A stretch of DNA of 39,453 nt from Chloroflexota bacterium (GTDB taxonomy: Bacteria; Chloroflexota; Dehalococcoidia; Lucifugimonadales; Lucifugimonadaceae): NCBI GenBank assembly GCA_022567135.1, contig JADFHP010000010.1, positions 1 to 39,453 of the forward strand. The letters run 5' to 3'. How positions within the stretch are numbered: position 1 is the stretch's first letter; each line of letters opens with the position of its first letter. Positions 14,817 through 22,647 of this stretch are shown here, one piece after another. The position numbers and the translations under genes were made by a program. Under the pieces are notes generated by a model. That model had not been told where the DNA came from. It was given only the letters and a program-made list of their open reading frames with translations, and searched no databases.

Positions 14817-15791
14817 CTACACCAGCCGCGGGCCGTTGTCGCGGGCCCAGTCGGCAATTTTCTGCGCATCATCAAGTGCCGCGGCAGACACCGGCAACTC
14901 CCAGTCCGCCAGGTTCGCCTGCAACTGCTCCTCCGTTCGCGCCCCCACGATGCACGCCGTGACCGCAGGGTGCTTGAGTACCCACTTGGTGCCGAGTTGA
15001 TACGGACTCACGTCGTACTTCTCACAGATCTTGGTATACCGGTCCACTGCCTCGAACTGGCTTTCGTGCCAGTACGTGCCGCGGTAGAAATTTGACGCCC
15101 GGAACTCCTCACTGAATCGTGTGCCCGGCACCGCGCCGTCACGACTGTGCTTGCCCGTGAGAAAACCGCCCGCCATCGGGCTGTAGACGATCACGCCAAC
15201 GCCGAATTCCCTGCATGCGGGCAGCAGCTCTAATTCGGGATGCCGGTAGAGCATGTTGTAGCGCGGTTGCGTCGAATCCATCCGCGCCAGCCCGTCCCGG
15301 TCGCTTATCCAGAGGGCTTGCGTTAGCTGGTATCCAGAAAAATTGGAGCAGCCGATGTACCTCACCTTGCCCTGATGCACCAGGTCGTCCATCGTGCGCA
15401 ACATCTCGGCTAGAGGGGTATCCGGGTCGAATGCGTGGATCTGATACAGATCGATGTAATCGGTCTTGAGGCGCCGGAGCGAGTCCTCGATCGCCTTCAT
15501 GATCGCCTTGCGCGAAGTGCCGATATCATGCAGCCCGTCGCCAACTTTGCTCCGGCATTTCGTGGCGAGAACAATCTCATCGCGCCGGCCCTTGAGAAAC
15601 TTGCCGACGATCTCCTCCGAACGCCCGCCGACGTAGCTGTTCGCCGTGTCGAACGTGTTGACCCCGGCATGGGCCGCCGCGGCCATCATGCGCAGCGCTG
15701 TCGACTCCTCGGTCTGATCGCCGTAGTTGTCGCACCCCACGATGTACTGCGAGATCTTGAGGCCCGTCCGACCCAGGTTTACGTATTCCAA
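14817..15791 (-). CDS. aldo/keto reductase (first of tandem pair)
   Basis: 324 residues from 'MEYVNLGRTGLKIS'. The catalytic tetrad is visible: Asp 48 and Tyr 53 in 'FDTANSY', Lys 78 in 'LATKCRSKVGD', His 119 in 'LYQIHAFD'. 'IGCSNFSGYQL' and 'YSPMAGGFLTGKHS' are standard barrel segments, and 'IVGARTEEQLQANL' is the cofactor phosphate-binding end. It reduces aldehydes or oxidises alcohols with NAD(P)H. It lies 8 bp before GlcE and 19 bp after its paralog, in the operon. Confidence 0.88.
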   Translation of the reverse strand: MEYVNLGRTGLKISQYIVGCDNYGDQTEESTALRMMAAAAHAGVNTFDTANSYVGGRSEEIVGKFLKGRRDEIVLATKCRSKVGDGLHDIGTSRKAIMKAIEDSLRRLKTDYIDLYQIHAFDPDTPLAEMLRTMDDLVHQGKVRYIGCSNFSGYQLTQALWISDRDGLARMDSTQPRYNMLYRHPELELLPACREFGVGVIVYSPMAGGFLTGKHSRDGAVPGTRFSEEFRASNFYRGTYWHESQFEAVDRYTKICEKYDVSPYQLGTKWVLKHPAVTACIVGARTEEQLQANLADWELPVSAAALDDAQKIADWARDNGPRLV

Positions 15792-15810
15792 GCCCTGCTC
15801 ACTTTAGTTG

Positions 15811-16836
15811 CTATCCTGTTGAAATCTGGACGGCCTGAACCGGCGGCGGATATGTCACCGGCGTGCTCGCCGCAAACTCCTCCGCGATCTCACGTACCAT
15901 CGACATCACACCTTCCGGCGCGTCTTCGCTGAGAGCATCGAGCGTCGATTCGATCTGATCCACGCGGCGGGCCCCAATTATCGGACTGGTCACCCCCGGA
16001 GTCTCCCTGACCCACTGAAGCGCAAGCCGGATCATGGGCTGGCCGGACTCGTCCGAAAGCGCACGCAGCTTCTCCACAACCTCGAACCTGTACTCGTCGA
16101 AATACTTGCGCTTCAGTGATCCGCCGCGTTCTGCATCCCGTGTCCCGAACTTCGTTTCCGGCTCCGCGCCTGACGGACTGTGCTTGCCGGTCAGGAAACC
16201 GGACCCCATCGGGCTGTATGCCGTCACCGCCACCTTCTCCTGAATGCAGAGCGGGATGGTTTCGACCGCGAGCCCCGGCCGGACGATGTTGAACTCCGAC
16301 TGGATGCACTCGAACCGGGCGAGATTGTTCACGTCGCTGATCCAGAGCGCCTGCGCAAGCTGCCACGCCGCCCAGTTTGAACAGCCTACGTAGTGGGCTT
16401 TCCCGGCCCGCACCACGTCGTCCAGCGCCCGCACCGTCTCCTCCACCGGCGTCGTCCGGTCGAACGAGTGGATCAGATAGAGATCGACGTGGTCCGTACG
16501 CAGCCTGCGGAGGCTCTCATCGATGCCGTTCAATATGTGATAGCGGGACGCGCCAACGTCGTTCGGCCCGTCGCCCACACGCGAGCGAACCTTAGTCGTC
16601 AGAAAGACCTCATTACGACGCCCTGAATCTTCCAGGTACTTGCCGATCACCTTCTCCGAGTTGCCGTCGGCATACGAGTCGGCGGTGTCGATGTGGTTGA
16701 TGCCCGCATCGAGCACGGTGCCCAGTATCTGGCGGCTCGTTTCCTCATCGGCGCCGTACGGGTTGCCGAGGTTATCCGTGCCGTATGCCACCTCTGAGAC
16801 ACGCGCGCCGGTCCTGCCGAACTGGACATATCTCAA
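15811..16836 (-). CDS. aldo/keto reductase (second of tandem pair)
   Basis: From TTG 16836 the protein starts 'RYVQFGRTGARVSEVAYGTDN', aligning with its neighbour's N-terminus. The ORF-track GTG at 16851 overlaps the previous gene more deeply. GTGAGG lies a few bases upstream of the TTG, and TTGA joins start and stop with the Gfo/Idh gene. Tetrad: Asp 50, Tyr 55, Lys 82, His 123. The 'SYAxGNSE', 'GDGPNDVGASR' and 'GCSNWAAWQLAQALWISD' segments parallel the other copy, showing an old tandem duplication. The divergence between copies suggests different substrates or opposite steps of one pathway. Confidence 0.87.
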   Translation of the reverse strand: MRYVQFGRTGARVSEVAYGTDNLGNPYGADEETSRQILGTVLDAGINHIDTADSYADGNSEKVIGKYLEDSGRRNEVFLTTKVRSRVGDGPNDVGASRYHILNGIDESLRRLRTDHVDLYLIHSFDRTTPVEETVRALDDVVRAGKAHYVGCSNWAAWQLAQALWISDVNNLARFECIQSEFNIVRPGLAVETIPLCIQEKVAVTAYSPMGSGFLTGKHSPSGAEPETKFGTRDAERGGSLKRKYFDEYRFEVVEKLRALSDESGQPMIRLALQWVRETPGVTSPIIGARRVDQIESTLDALSEDAPEGVMSMVREIAEEFAASTPVTYPPPVQAVQISTG

Positions 16837-17879
16837 TCGAGCCTCACCCACCTTTCCTCGTCCGCCGCGAGCTGAGCCGCGTCCCTGAGGCGCGCCGCCT
16901 CCAGGCCCGCGGCAAAACTGCTCTTCACCGGTTCGCCGGTCAATACGGCCCGCACGAACTGCTCGTACGGCTGCGGGTACGCCGGGCCGGCCGGCACCTC
17001 TGTCAGGACGTCTCGGTTTCCAAGACCGTTGATGCCCCTGATCGATGTCAAGCCGTCGTTTTGCAGCCGGCCTGTCGAGCCGGCGATATCCAGATGGACG
17101 TGCGTTCCGCTCGAATCGTCAAGGCCGCGTGTGATGAAACTCGTGTGAATCACCGCATACGAGCCCGTCGAGAACTCCAGTAGAAACGCCGACGAGTCGG
17201 GCGCATCGCAGTCCATCCCGTCGGGATAGCCAGGAATCGGCCGATTCTTCTCCATCACCGGGGCTATCGCTGCCAGCCGACGCACAGGTCCACCCAGCAG
17301 CAGGGCCATGTCGAAGGCGTGTATCAGCTCGTAGATCGTCCCGCCTCCCGCCTCGGCGCGAAACCGCCACGGCGTCGCATCGGGCCTGAGGTCGTGGGCC
17401 TGGCTCTGGCCCCACCAGATGTTGATGTGGTAGATATCGCCGAGATAGCCATCGTCGATCAACTGCTTGATCTGGCCGACCGGCGTCCGGCCGCGCTGGT
17501 TGAAGTTTGTGCAGTGGACAACGCCCGCCGCCTCCGCGGCGGCCAGCATCTCCTCGCACTGCGACGCCGTCATGGCAAGAGGCTTGTCGCACAGCACGTG
17601 CTTACCCGCCGCAATGGCATCCATCGCTATCGGATGATGCGAGTCGGTAGGCGTCACGATATCGACCGCGTCGATCTCACCGTCCGCAAGCAGCTCTTTG
17701 TAATCGGTGTAGCCCTTGCCGACGTCCCACTTCGACTGCATCTCAGCCAGCGCATCCGGATCACGCCGGCAGAATGCGACAACCTCAACGCCGTCAACTT
17801 TGGCGAGCTCTTCCATGTGTGTGTTGGTGAAACCGCCGGCGCCGATTATTCCGACCCTGACAGGCGCGTCCTGTGCCAT
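16833..17879 (-). CDS. Gfo/Idh/MocA family NAD(P)-dependent oxidoreductase
   Basis: 348 residues from ATG 17879 with AGGGAG five bases upstream. The Rossmann motif 'GIIGAGGFTNTH' opens the protein, and 'CDKPLAM' carries Lys 99 of the conserved EKP-type active site. 'WRFRAEAGGGTIYELIHAFDMALLL' contains the GG..D..H metal- and substrate-side motif. The family oxidises or epimerises sugars, inositols and sugar acids. It sits between the GlcD-like and AKR genes, which points to a polyol or sugar-acid substrate (inference). Confidence 0.88.
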   Translation of the reverse strand: MAQDAPVRVGIIGAGGFTNTHMEELAKVDGVEVVAFCRRDPDALAEMQSKWDVGKGYTDYKELLADGEIDAVDIVTPTDSHHPIAMDAIAAGKHVLCDKPLAMTASQCEEMLAAAEAAGVVHCTNFNQRGRTPVGQIKQLIDDGYLGDIYHINIWWGQSQAHDLRPDATPWRFRAEAGGGTIYELIHAFDMALLLGGPVRRLAAIAPVMEKNRPIPGYPDGMDCDAPDSSAFLLEFSTGSYAVIHTSFITRGLDDSSGTHVHLDIAGSTGRLQNDGLTSIRGINGLGNRDVLTEVPAGPAYPQPYEQFVRAVLTGEPVKSSFAAGLEAARLRDAAQLAADEERWVRLD

Positions 17880-17969
17880 ATATCTCCCTTGTCTTCTGGC
17901 GTGATTCGTTACCCGACGAGAGGGACGCCAAGTCTAGCGGATTGCTGGTTTCAGGCGTCTGCGACGCCC

Positions 17970-19421
17970 CTAAACAACGTCCGACGTCCCGGCGCGCCGG
18001 GTCTTGGAGTAGCCGGTCTCGGCCTCAGAACCCTCCCCAACCGGGAACACCTTCGACGGATTGAACCCATCGTCCGTCGCGAATGCAGGGCCCAGACGCG
18101 CCATAGACCGCATGTCGTCGTCGGTGAACACCAGCGGCATGTAGGCCTGCTTCTCCAGGCCGATGCCGTGTTCTCCGGAAAGCGCCCCGCCGGCATCGAC
18201 ACAAAGCTTCAGGATCTGGCCGCCTGCGTCCAGCACCCGCTCCGTTTCACCCGGGATCCGCTCGTCGAAGAGAATGCAGGGATGCAGGTTCCCGTCGCCC
18301 GCATGGAATACGTTGGCGATCATGAGGTCCATCTCCGCGCCGATCTCCGCCACCTTCGCGAGAACCTCCTGCAGTTTGGTCCGGGGCACTACGCCATCTA
18401 CCAGATAGTAGTTGGGCTTCAGGTTCCCGAACGCCCCAATCGCACCCTTGCGGGCGGCCCACAACTCGGCCCGACGCTCCGAATCGTCGGACGATTCATA
18501 TGACGCGACGCCGTTGTCCCTGCAGAGCTGCTCAATCGCGGCCGACTGGTCTTCGACGCTCTCACGCAGCCCGTCCACCTCGATAATCAGCACCGCCTGA
18601 GCCTCAGCCGGGTAGTTGGGGTGATAAGTAGGCTCGACGGCATCGATCGTCACCCTGTCCATCATCTCCAGCGCAGCCGGAACGACTCCCCCGGCGATGA
18701 TGTCCGAGACCGACTTCGAGGCCTGATCCATCGAGCCGAACACGGCCACCATCGTCCGGATCATCTCGGGCAGCGGCATCAACCTGACGGCAATCTTCGT
18801 CGCGATGCCGAGCGTGCCTTCGGATCCGATGAACACGCCGCGCAGGTCGTACCCCGGCGCCTCCCGCGCCTCGCCGCCGAGCCAGACCATCGACCCATCG
18901 GCAAGCGCCACTTCCATGCCCGTGACGTGGTTCGTCGTCACGCCGTAAGCAAGGCAGTGCGGGCCGCCCGCGTTCTCGGCCACATTGCCGCCGATCGAAC
19001 AGGCCCTCTGGCTCGACGGATCCGGCACGTAGTACAGGCCGAGCGACTCAACCGCGATGGAGAGATCGGCGTTGATAACGCCCGGCTCGACGATCGCGAT
19101 CCGATTCTCGGCGTCTACTTCGATGATCGACCGCAGGCGCGATGTGACTATCTGCACAGTGCCTTCGGTGGGCACTGCGCCCCCGGAAAGCCCCGTGCCG
19201 GAGCCGCGCGGCACAACGGCGATGCCAACTTCGTGGCACAGCGCGACGCAGAGCGCCAGCTCTTGCGTCGTTCCGGGCACCACCACGGCCCGTGGCAGGT
19301 GCTTGTCCACCGACCCATCGTATTCGTAGACGATCAGAGCGTCGGGCCGGTGCACCACATAGCGTTCCCCGACCACGTCGCGCAGCCGGAAGAGCAGACG
19401 CTCGAACGCATTCATCGTCAT
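17970..19421 (-). CDS. GlcD-like FAD-linked oxidase
   Basis: The start is ATG 19421, 11 bp after the alcohol dehydrogenase stop. The ORF-track extension to 19547 overlaps that gene and is spurious. The 483-residue product has the PCMH FAD domain ('VVPRGSGTGLSGGAVPTEG' near 70-87, 'CSIGGNVAENAGGPHCLAYG' near 141-160) and the FAD-oxidase C-terminal domain ('NVFHAGDGNLHP', 'SGEHGIGLEKQAYM'). This is the D-2-hydroxyacid oxidising subunit type (glycolate, D-lactate). The last ~20 residues are an extra tail. GlcE and GlcF partners lie downstream in the same operon after three other genes, which is an unusual order. Confidence 0.88.
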   Translation of the reverse strand: MTMNAFERLLFRLRDVVGERYVVHRPDALIVYEYDGSVDKHLPRAVVVPGTTQELALCVALCHEVGIAVVPRGSGTGLSGGAVPTEGTVQIVTSRLRSIIEVDAENRIAIVEPGVINADLSIAVESLGLYYVPDPSSQRACSIGGNVAENAGGPHCLAYGVTTNHVTGMEVALADGSMVWLGGEAREAPGYDLRGVFIGSEGTLGIATKIAVRLMPLPEMIRTMVAVFGSMDQASKSVSDIIAGGVVPAALEMMDRVTIDAVEPTYHPNYPAEAQAVLIIEVDGLRESVEDQSAAIEQLCRDNGVASYESSDDSERRAELWAARKGAIGAFGNLKPNYYLVDGVVPRTKLQEVLAKVAEIGAEMDLMIANVFHAGDGNLHPCILFDERIPGETERVLDAGGQILKLCVDAGGALSGEHGIGLEKQAYMPLVFTDDDMRSMARLGPAFATDDGFNPSKVFPVGEGSEAETGYSKTRRAGTSDVV

Positions 19422-19432
19422 GGCAGGCGGGC

Positions 19433-20551
19433 CTACGGAGCCACTACGGCGCGGGTGATCTTGTTCGAATCCCGCCCCATCCACTCGGCCTGCGAGAACG
19501 CGTCGCCGATCTTCTCTATCGGGAACACGTCCGAGACGACGTCGCACACCGCGAACCGGTCCCGGTTGCGCATCAGGAAGTCGATGGCCGATGGCAAAAT
19601 CCAGGGGTCGTAATGCTGAATACCGTGGAATCGTATCTGTCGTGACACCAGCTTCTGCACATCGAGCGAGGCAAAGCTGTTCGGACTGATGTGCCCGACC
19701 TCCAGGTAAGTGCCGCGTTGCCGCAACATCTTGACGCCCTCTTCGACCGCTGACGGGAAGCCGACCAGTTCGATGGCGATGTCCGCGCCGATGCCGCCGG
19801 TCAGCTCCATCACCCTCTCGATACGCGCCTCCGGAGTGTCATACTCGGTGATGTCTATCGTATCGGTGGCGCCCGATCGCAGCGCCAGATCGAGCCGGGC
19901 CGGCTGGCCGTCGATCGCGATCACCTGATGCGCGCCCATATCGCGCGCCACGGCCATCGCATTCACGCCGAGGCCGCCCGCGCCCTGCACAACAACGTGA
20001 TCGCCGAATCTGACGCGGCCGATATGCAGCGCCTCTATCACCTGCGCCAGAGCGCAGTTGATGGGCGCAGCCTCCTCGTCCGAGATCTCATCCGGCAGCT
20101 TGAAAATGAAGTTGGGCCCGCGCAGGTAGTAGTACTGCGCGAACCCGCCATTGCACACCGCCCACTCGTCCAGCGGCTTCCGGCCACCCCGATACAGACA
20201 CGCTCCCAGCTCACCGCGAATGCAGTTGTAGCAACGCATGCACGGGAAGAAATAGCTGAAGACGACGCGATCGCCCTCCTTGAGCGGATTGCGCAATGAG
20301 TCCGTCTCGACGCCCTTGCCGAGCGCCGCAATCTCACCCATCATCTCGTGCCCGAAAACGAACGGATCGCGCGGCGGAGCGCCCTTCTCGATGCCGTCAC
20401 CACGCCAGATGTGCAGGTCCGACCCGCACACGCTTGTGCGGAGGACCCGGATGCTGATCCCGCCCTCCTCAACCTCGGGAACCGGAAGCTCCCTCAGCTC
20501 AAACGACTGGTCGGAGTCGTGCCATACCGCTGATATTCCCGTATCGACCAT
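19433..20551 (-). CDS. zinc-dependent medium-chain alcohol/polyol dehydrogenase
   Basis: 372 residues from ATG 20551 with GGGAG upstream. Catalytic zinc ligands are Cys 42 ('TSVCGSDLHIW') and His 68-Glu 69 ('FGHEMMGE'). The structural zinc site is Cys 104/107/110/118 ('CMRCYNC'...'GAC'). 'QGAGGLGVNAMAVA' (189-202) binds NAD(P). It belongs to the MDR superfamily, with sorbitol/threonine-dehydrogenase-like features. It is the second gene of the operon, between the aldolase and the GlcD-like gene. A short CCCGCCAGCGGG inverted repeat overlaps the region of its Shine-Dalgarno. Confidence 0.88.
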   Translation of the reverse strand: MVDTGISAVWHDSDQSFELRELPVPEVEEGGISIRVLRTSVCGSDLHIWRGDGIEKGAPPRDPFVFGHEMMGEIAALGKGVETDSLRNPLKEGDRVVFSYFFPCMRCYNCIRGELGACLYRGGRKPLDEWAVCNGGFAQYYYLRGPNFIFKLPDEISDEEAAPINCALAQVIEALHIGRVRFGDHVVVQGAGGLGVNAMAVARDMGAHQVIAIDGQPARLDLALRSGATDTIDITEYDTPEARIERVMELTGGIGADIAIELVGFPSAVEEGVKMLRQRGTYLEVGHISPNSFASLDVQKLVSRQIRFHGIQHYDPWILPSAIDFLMRNRDRFAVCDVVSDVFPIEKIGDAFSQAEWMGRDSNKITRAVVAP

Positions 20552-20574
20552 TGTTGTTCTCCCGCTGGCGGGCG

Positions 20575-21300
20575 CTACTTGCCGGCCAGAAGCTCTTTGC
20601 CCGCATTCAGCAGCATCGCATGTACCCAGTCGGTGACCATGAAGTCCCCGGCCACCTTTTTGCCAGCCTTGCGGATACGGTCGTATATATCGTTCATCGC
20701 ATCCTGAACAGCCGGATTCGTATAGTCCCCGGGATACCCCAGCGACTGCGCGAAGTCGTTGTGGCCGATGCTGTAGTAATCGATTCCCGGCACCTCGAGA
20801 ATGCCATCCAGCTCGTCGATCACCGACTTGTCTTCGAGAAGCGCGCCGACGAGCATATTTGCATTGGAATCTTTGTAGTACTGGACCTTCTCATCCGGCG
20901 CTATGAAGTCATACTCAGACCCGCGGTTGCCGCCGAACGACCGGTCGCCCTCCGGACCGAACAGGCAGGCCTTTGCCAACTGCTCTGCGTCCGCCTTCGT
21001 TCCAATGTGCGGGCCCATGATCCCCTGCACGCCGCGGTCGAGAAATCTCAGGATGGTCGAGGAGCCGATGTCCGGTACGCGGGCCACCGGAGTCGCCCCC
21101 GCCTGCGTGGCGACGCGGCAGATATCTTCGAGCTGATCCAGGCTCCATGGGCCGTGCTCACCGTCAATCCAGACGAAGTCGAAATCCAGATAGCCAAGGA
21201 CCTCCACCACCCAGGGCGAAGGGAACACCAGGTTATAGCCGTACGCCTTCCGGCCCTCCCGTATCGCAGTCTTGATACGGTTCTCTCTTACGCTCGCCAA
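20575..21300 (-). CDS. HpcH/HpaI-type class II aldolase
   Basis: I choose TTG 21300, which has GGGAGG five bases upstream, over the ORF-track TTG at 21324. The product is 241 residues. Active-site landmarks of HpaI-type pyruvate aldolases are present: 'WIDGEHGPW' (catalytic His 49), 'VARVPD' (Arg), 'ALLEDK' (metal Glu) and 'SIGHNDFAQSLG' (metal Asp). Known members reversibly cleave 2-keto-3-deoxy sugar acids or hydroxy-ketoacids to pyruvate and an aldehyde. First gene of the minus-strand operon, so it probably defines the pathway. The exact substrate is not evident. Confidence 0.86.
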   Translation of the reverse strand: MASVRENRIKTAIREGRKAYGYNLVFPSPWVVEVLGYLDFDFVWIDGEHGPWSLDQLEDICRVATQAGATPVARVPDIGSSTILRFLDRGVQGIMGPHIGTKADAEQLAKACLFGPEGDRSFGGNRGSEYDFIAPDEKVQYYKDSNANMLVGALLEDKSVIDELDGILEVPGIDYYSIGHNDFAQSLGYPGDYTNPAVQDAMNDIYDRIRKAGKKVAGDFMVTDWVHAMLLNAGKELLAGK

Positions 21301-21422
21301 AGTCGCCTCCCAGCGTCGATCCAACTTGCCGCGACAGCGGCCCGGTTACAGTACGCCCCGTCACGCCGCGCTTCAATAACCCGCGTCGGCTGATCCGGCC
21401 GCGGGGCAGGGCGTGGCGGCGA

Positions 21423-21430
21423 TATAAAAT
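21423..21430 (+). promoter_or_regulatory. -10 element TATAAAAT for the threonine-synthase-like operon
   Basis: TATAAAAT stands out in a GC-rich intergenic region, 55 bp before the first ATG. No convincing -35 lies 17 bp upstream, so the promoter may rely on an activator or an extended element. Confidence 0.45.
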
Positions 21431-21484
21431 CGTCTCTGATCCTGATCGATTCCACCGAGCACCGTCTGAGCAAAAGGAGCCCGC

Positions 21485-21538
21485 ATGGTCGTCACTGCCC
21501 CACGACCCGGCTCGGGATGGGGATCGCTCGCCGGATGA
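21485..21538 (+). CDS. 17-codon upstream ORF, translationally coupled leader peptide
   Basis: ATG 21485 follows AAAAGGAG by five bases, the best ribosome binding site in this region. It encodes 17 residues (MVVTAPRPGSGWGSLAG) and ends at TGA 21536-21538. The stop overlaps the next gene's ATG in the arrangement ATGA. It is too short for the ORF track. There is no run of Thr or other regulatory codons, so classical attenuation is not indicated. The layout suggests that translation of the main gene depends on ribosomes finishing this ORF. Confidence 0.6.
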   Translation: MVVTAPRPGSGWGSLAG

Positions 21539-22635
21539 GCCTGAGCCACACCCTCCGCTGCATCGCCTGCGCCGAGTCACTCCAGCCCACGCTCACCACC
21601 CTCGAGTGCCCCGTCTGCGGCTTTCCGCTGGAAGTCGAGTATCCCGATGCGCCGGACGGTCTCTCGCCCCGCCTGCCTCTGAGTCGTCCGGAGGAGATTA
21701 TTTCACTCGGCGAGGGGAACACGCCCCTCATACACCTCCCAAGAATCGCCGCGGAACTCGGGCTAAACCAGCTATGGGCCAAGCTGGAGTTCGAGGCGCC
21801 TACCGGGTCGTTCAAGGACCGCGGCTCCGCGGTGCTTATTTCAGTAGCCAGAGAGGCAGGGCTAACTGAGTTCGTCGAAGACTCGTCAGGCAACGCCGGA
21901 GCATCCCTCTCCGCCTATGCCGCCGCAGCCGGCATGCTGTGCCACGTCTTCGCTCCCTCGTCAGCGGGTATCGGCAAGAAGAACCAGATCCGGGTATTCG
22001 GCGCGCTGCTCCACGAGGTGGAAGGGCCGCGCCAGGCATCGACAGACGCCGCCCGCGAATTTGTCTCCGAGCGCGGAATACCCTGGCTCTCCCACGCCAT
22101 GAGCCCGTATTTCATGGAAGGGATGAAGGCATTTGCATACGAGTTGTCTGACACACCCGCAGCGCCGGTCGGCCACGTGATCTTCCCCGTCGGCAACGGC
22201 TCCCTCCTAATCGGCGCACTCAAGGGATACCGCGAGCTCGTTCAGGCCGGGAAGCTAGCGGAAATGCCGGCACTCCACTGCGTTCAGGCAGAAGCGATAC
22301 GGCCCATCGTGGCCGCAATCAATAACGAGGACTGGCCTGCTGGTGCCGCCGCCACGACGATAGCCAGCGGCATATCGGTCACTTCGCCGCCCCGCCTCTC
22401 GCAAGTGGTCGACGCTGTACGGGAAACAGGCGGGCAAGGCGTCGCCGTAGACGAGGCGTCCATCATCGGGTGGCAGAAGCGGCTGGCAATGTCTGAGGGG
22501 ATCTTCGGCGAGGCCACATCCGCAGTCGCGTTCGCCGGACTTGAGCGCTTGATCGCCGACGGAGTGATCGCATCCGACGACAGAGTGGTCGTCCCGGTCA
22601 CCGGCTCAGGCCTCAAAGAGCCGCTGCCACAGTGA
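21535..22635 (+). CDS. thrC: threonine-synthase-like PLP enzyme with zinc ribbon
   Basis: The ATG at 21535 ('MSLSHTLRCIACAESL') is preferred to the ORF-track ATG 21517, because it matches the family N-terminus and is coupled to the upstream ORF. 366 residues. Cys 9/12 and 25/28 form a small zinc ribbon, as in many archaeal and Chloroflexi threonine synthases. 'TGSFKDRGSA' holds the PLP Lys 94, and 'EDSSGNAGASLSAYAA' is the phosphate-side loop. 'VVPVTGSGLKEPLP' closes the protein. Fold-type II chemistry converts O-phosphohomoserine to threonine. A related cysteate- or diaminobutyrate-type activity cannot be ruled out, since no other threonine gene is nearby. Confidence 0.83.
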   Translation: MSLSHTLRCIACAESLQPTLTTLECPVCGFPLEVEYPDAPDGLSPRLPLSRPEEIISLGEGNTPLIHLPRIAAELGLNQLWAKLEFEAPTGSFKDRGSAVLISVAREAGLTEFVEDSSGNAGASLSAYAAAAGMLCHVFAPSSAGIGKKNQIRVFGALLHEVEGPRQASTDAAREFVSERGIPWLSHAMSPYFMEGMKAFAYELSDTPAAPVGHVIFPVGNGSLLIGALKGYRELVQAGKLAEMPALHCVQAEAIRPIVAAINNEDWPAGAAATTIASGISVTSPPRLSQVVDAVRETGGQGVAVDEASIIGWQKRLAMSEGIFGEATSAVAFAGLERLIADGVIASDDRVVVPVTGSGLKEPLPQ

Positions 22636-22647
22636 CTCAGGCGAAGA

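Noticed and set aside
17319-18503. 394-codon plus-strand ORF across Gfo/Idh and GlcD genes
   Set aside because: It spans two real minus-strand genes and their gap and has an Arg/His/Val-rich shadow composition.
21485-21538. Classical amino-acid attenuator peptide
   Set aside because: The 17-residue peptide has only one Thr and no run of regulatory codons, and no alternative terminator hairpin was seen after it.
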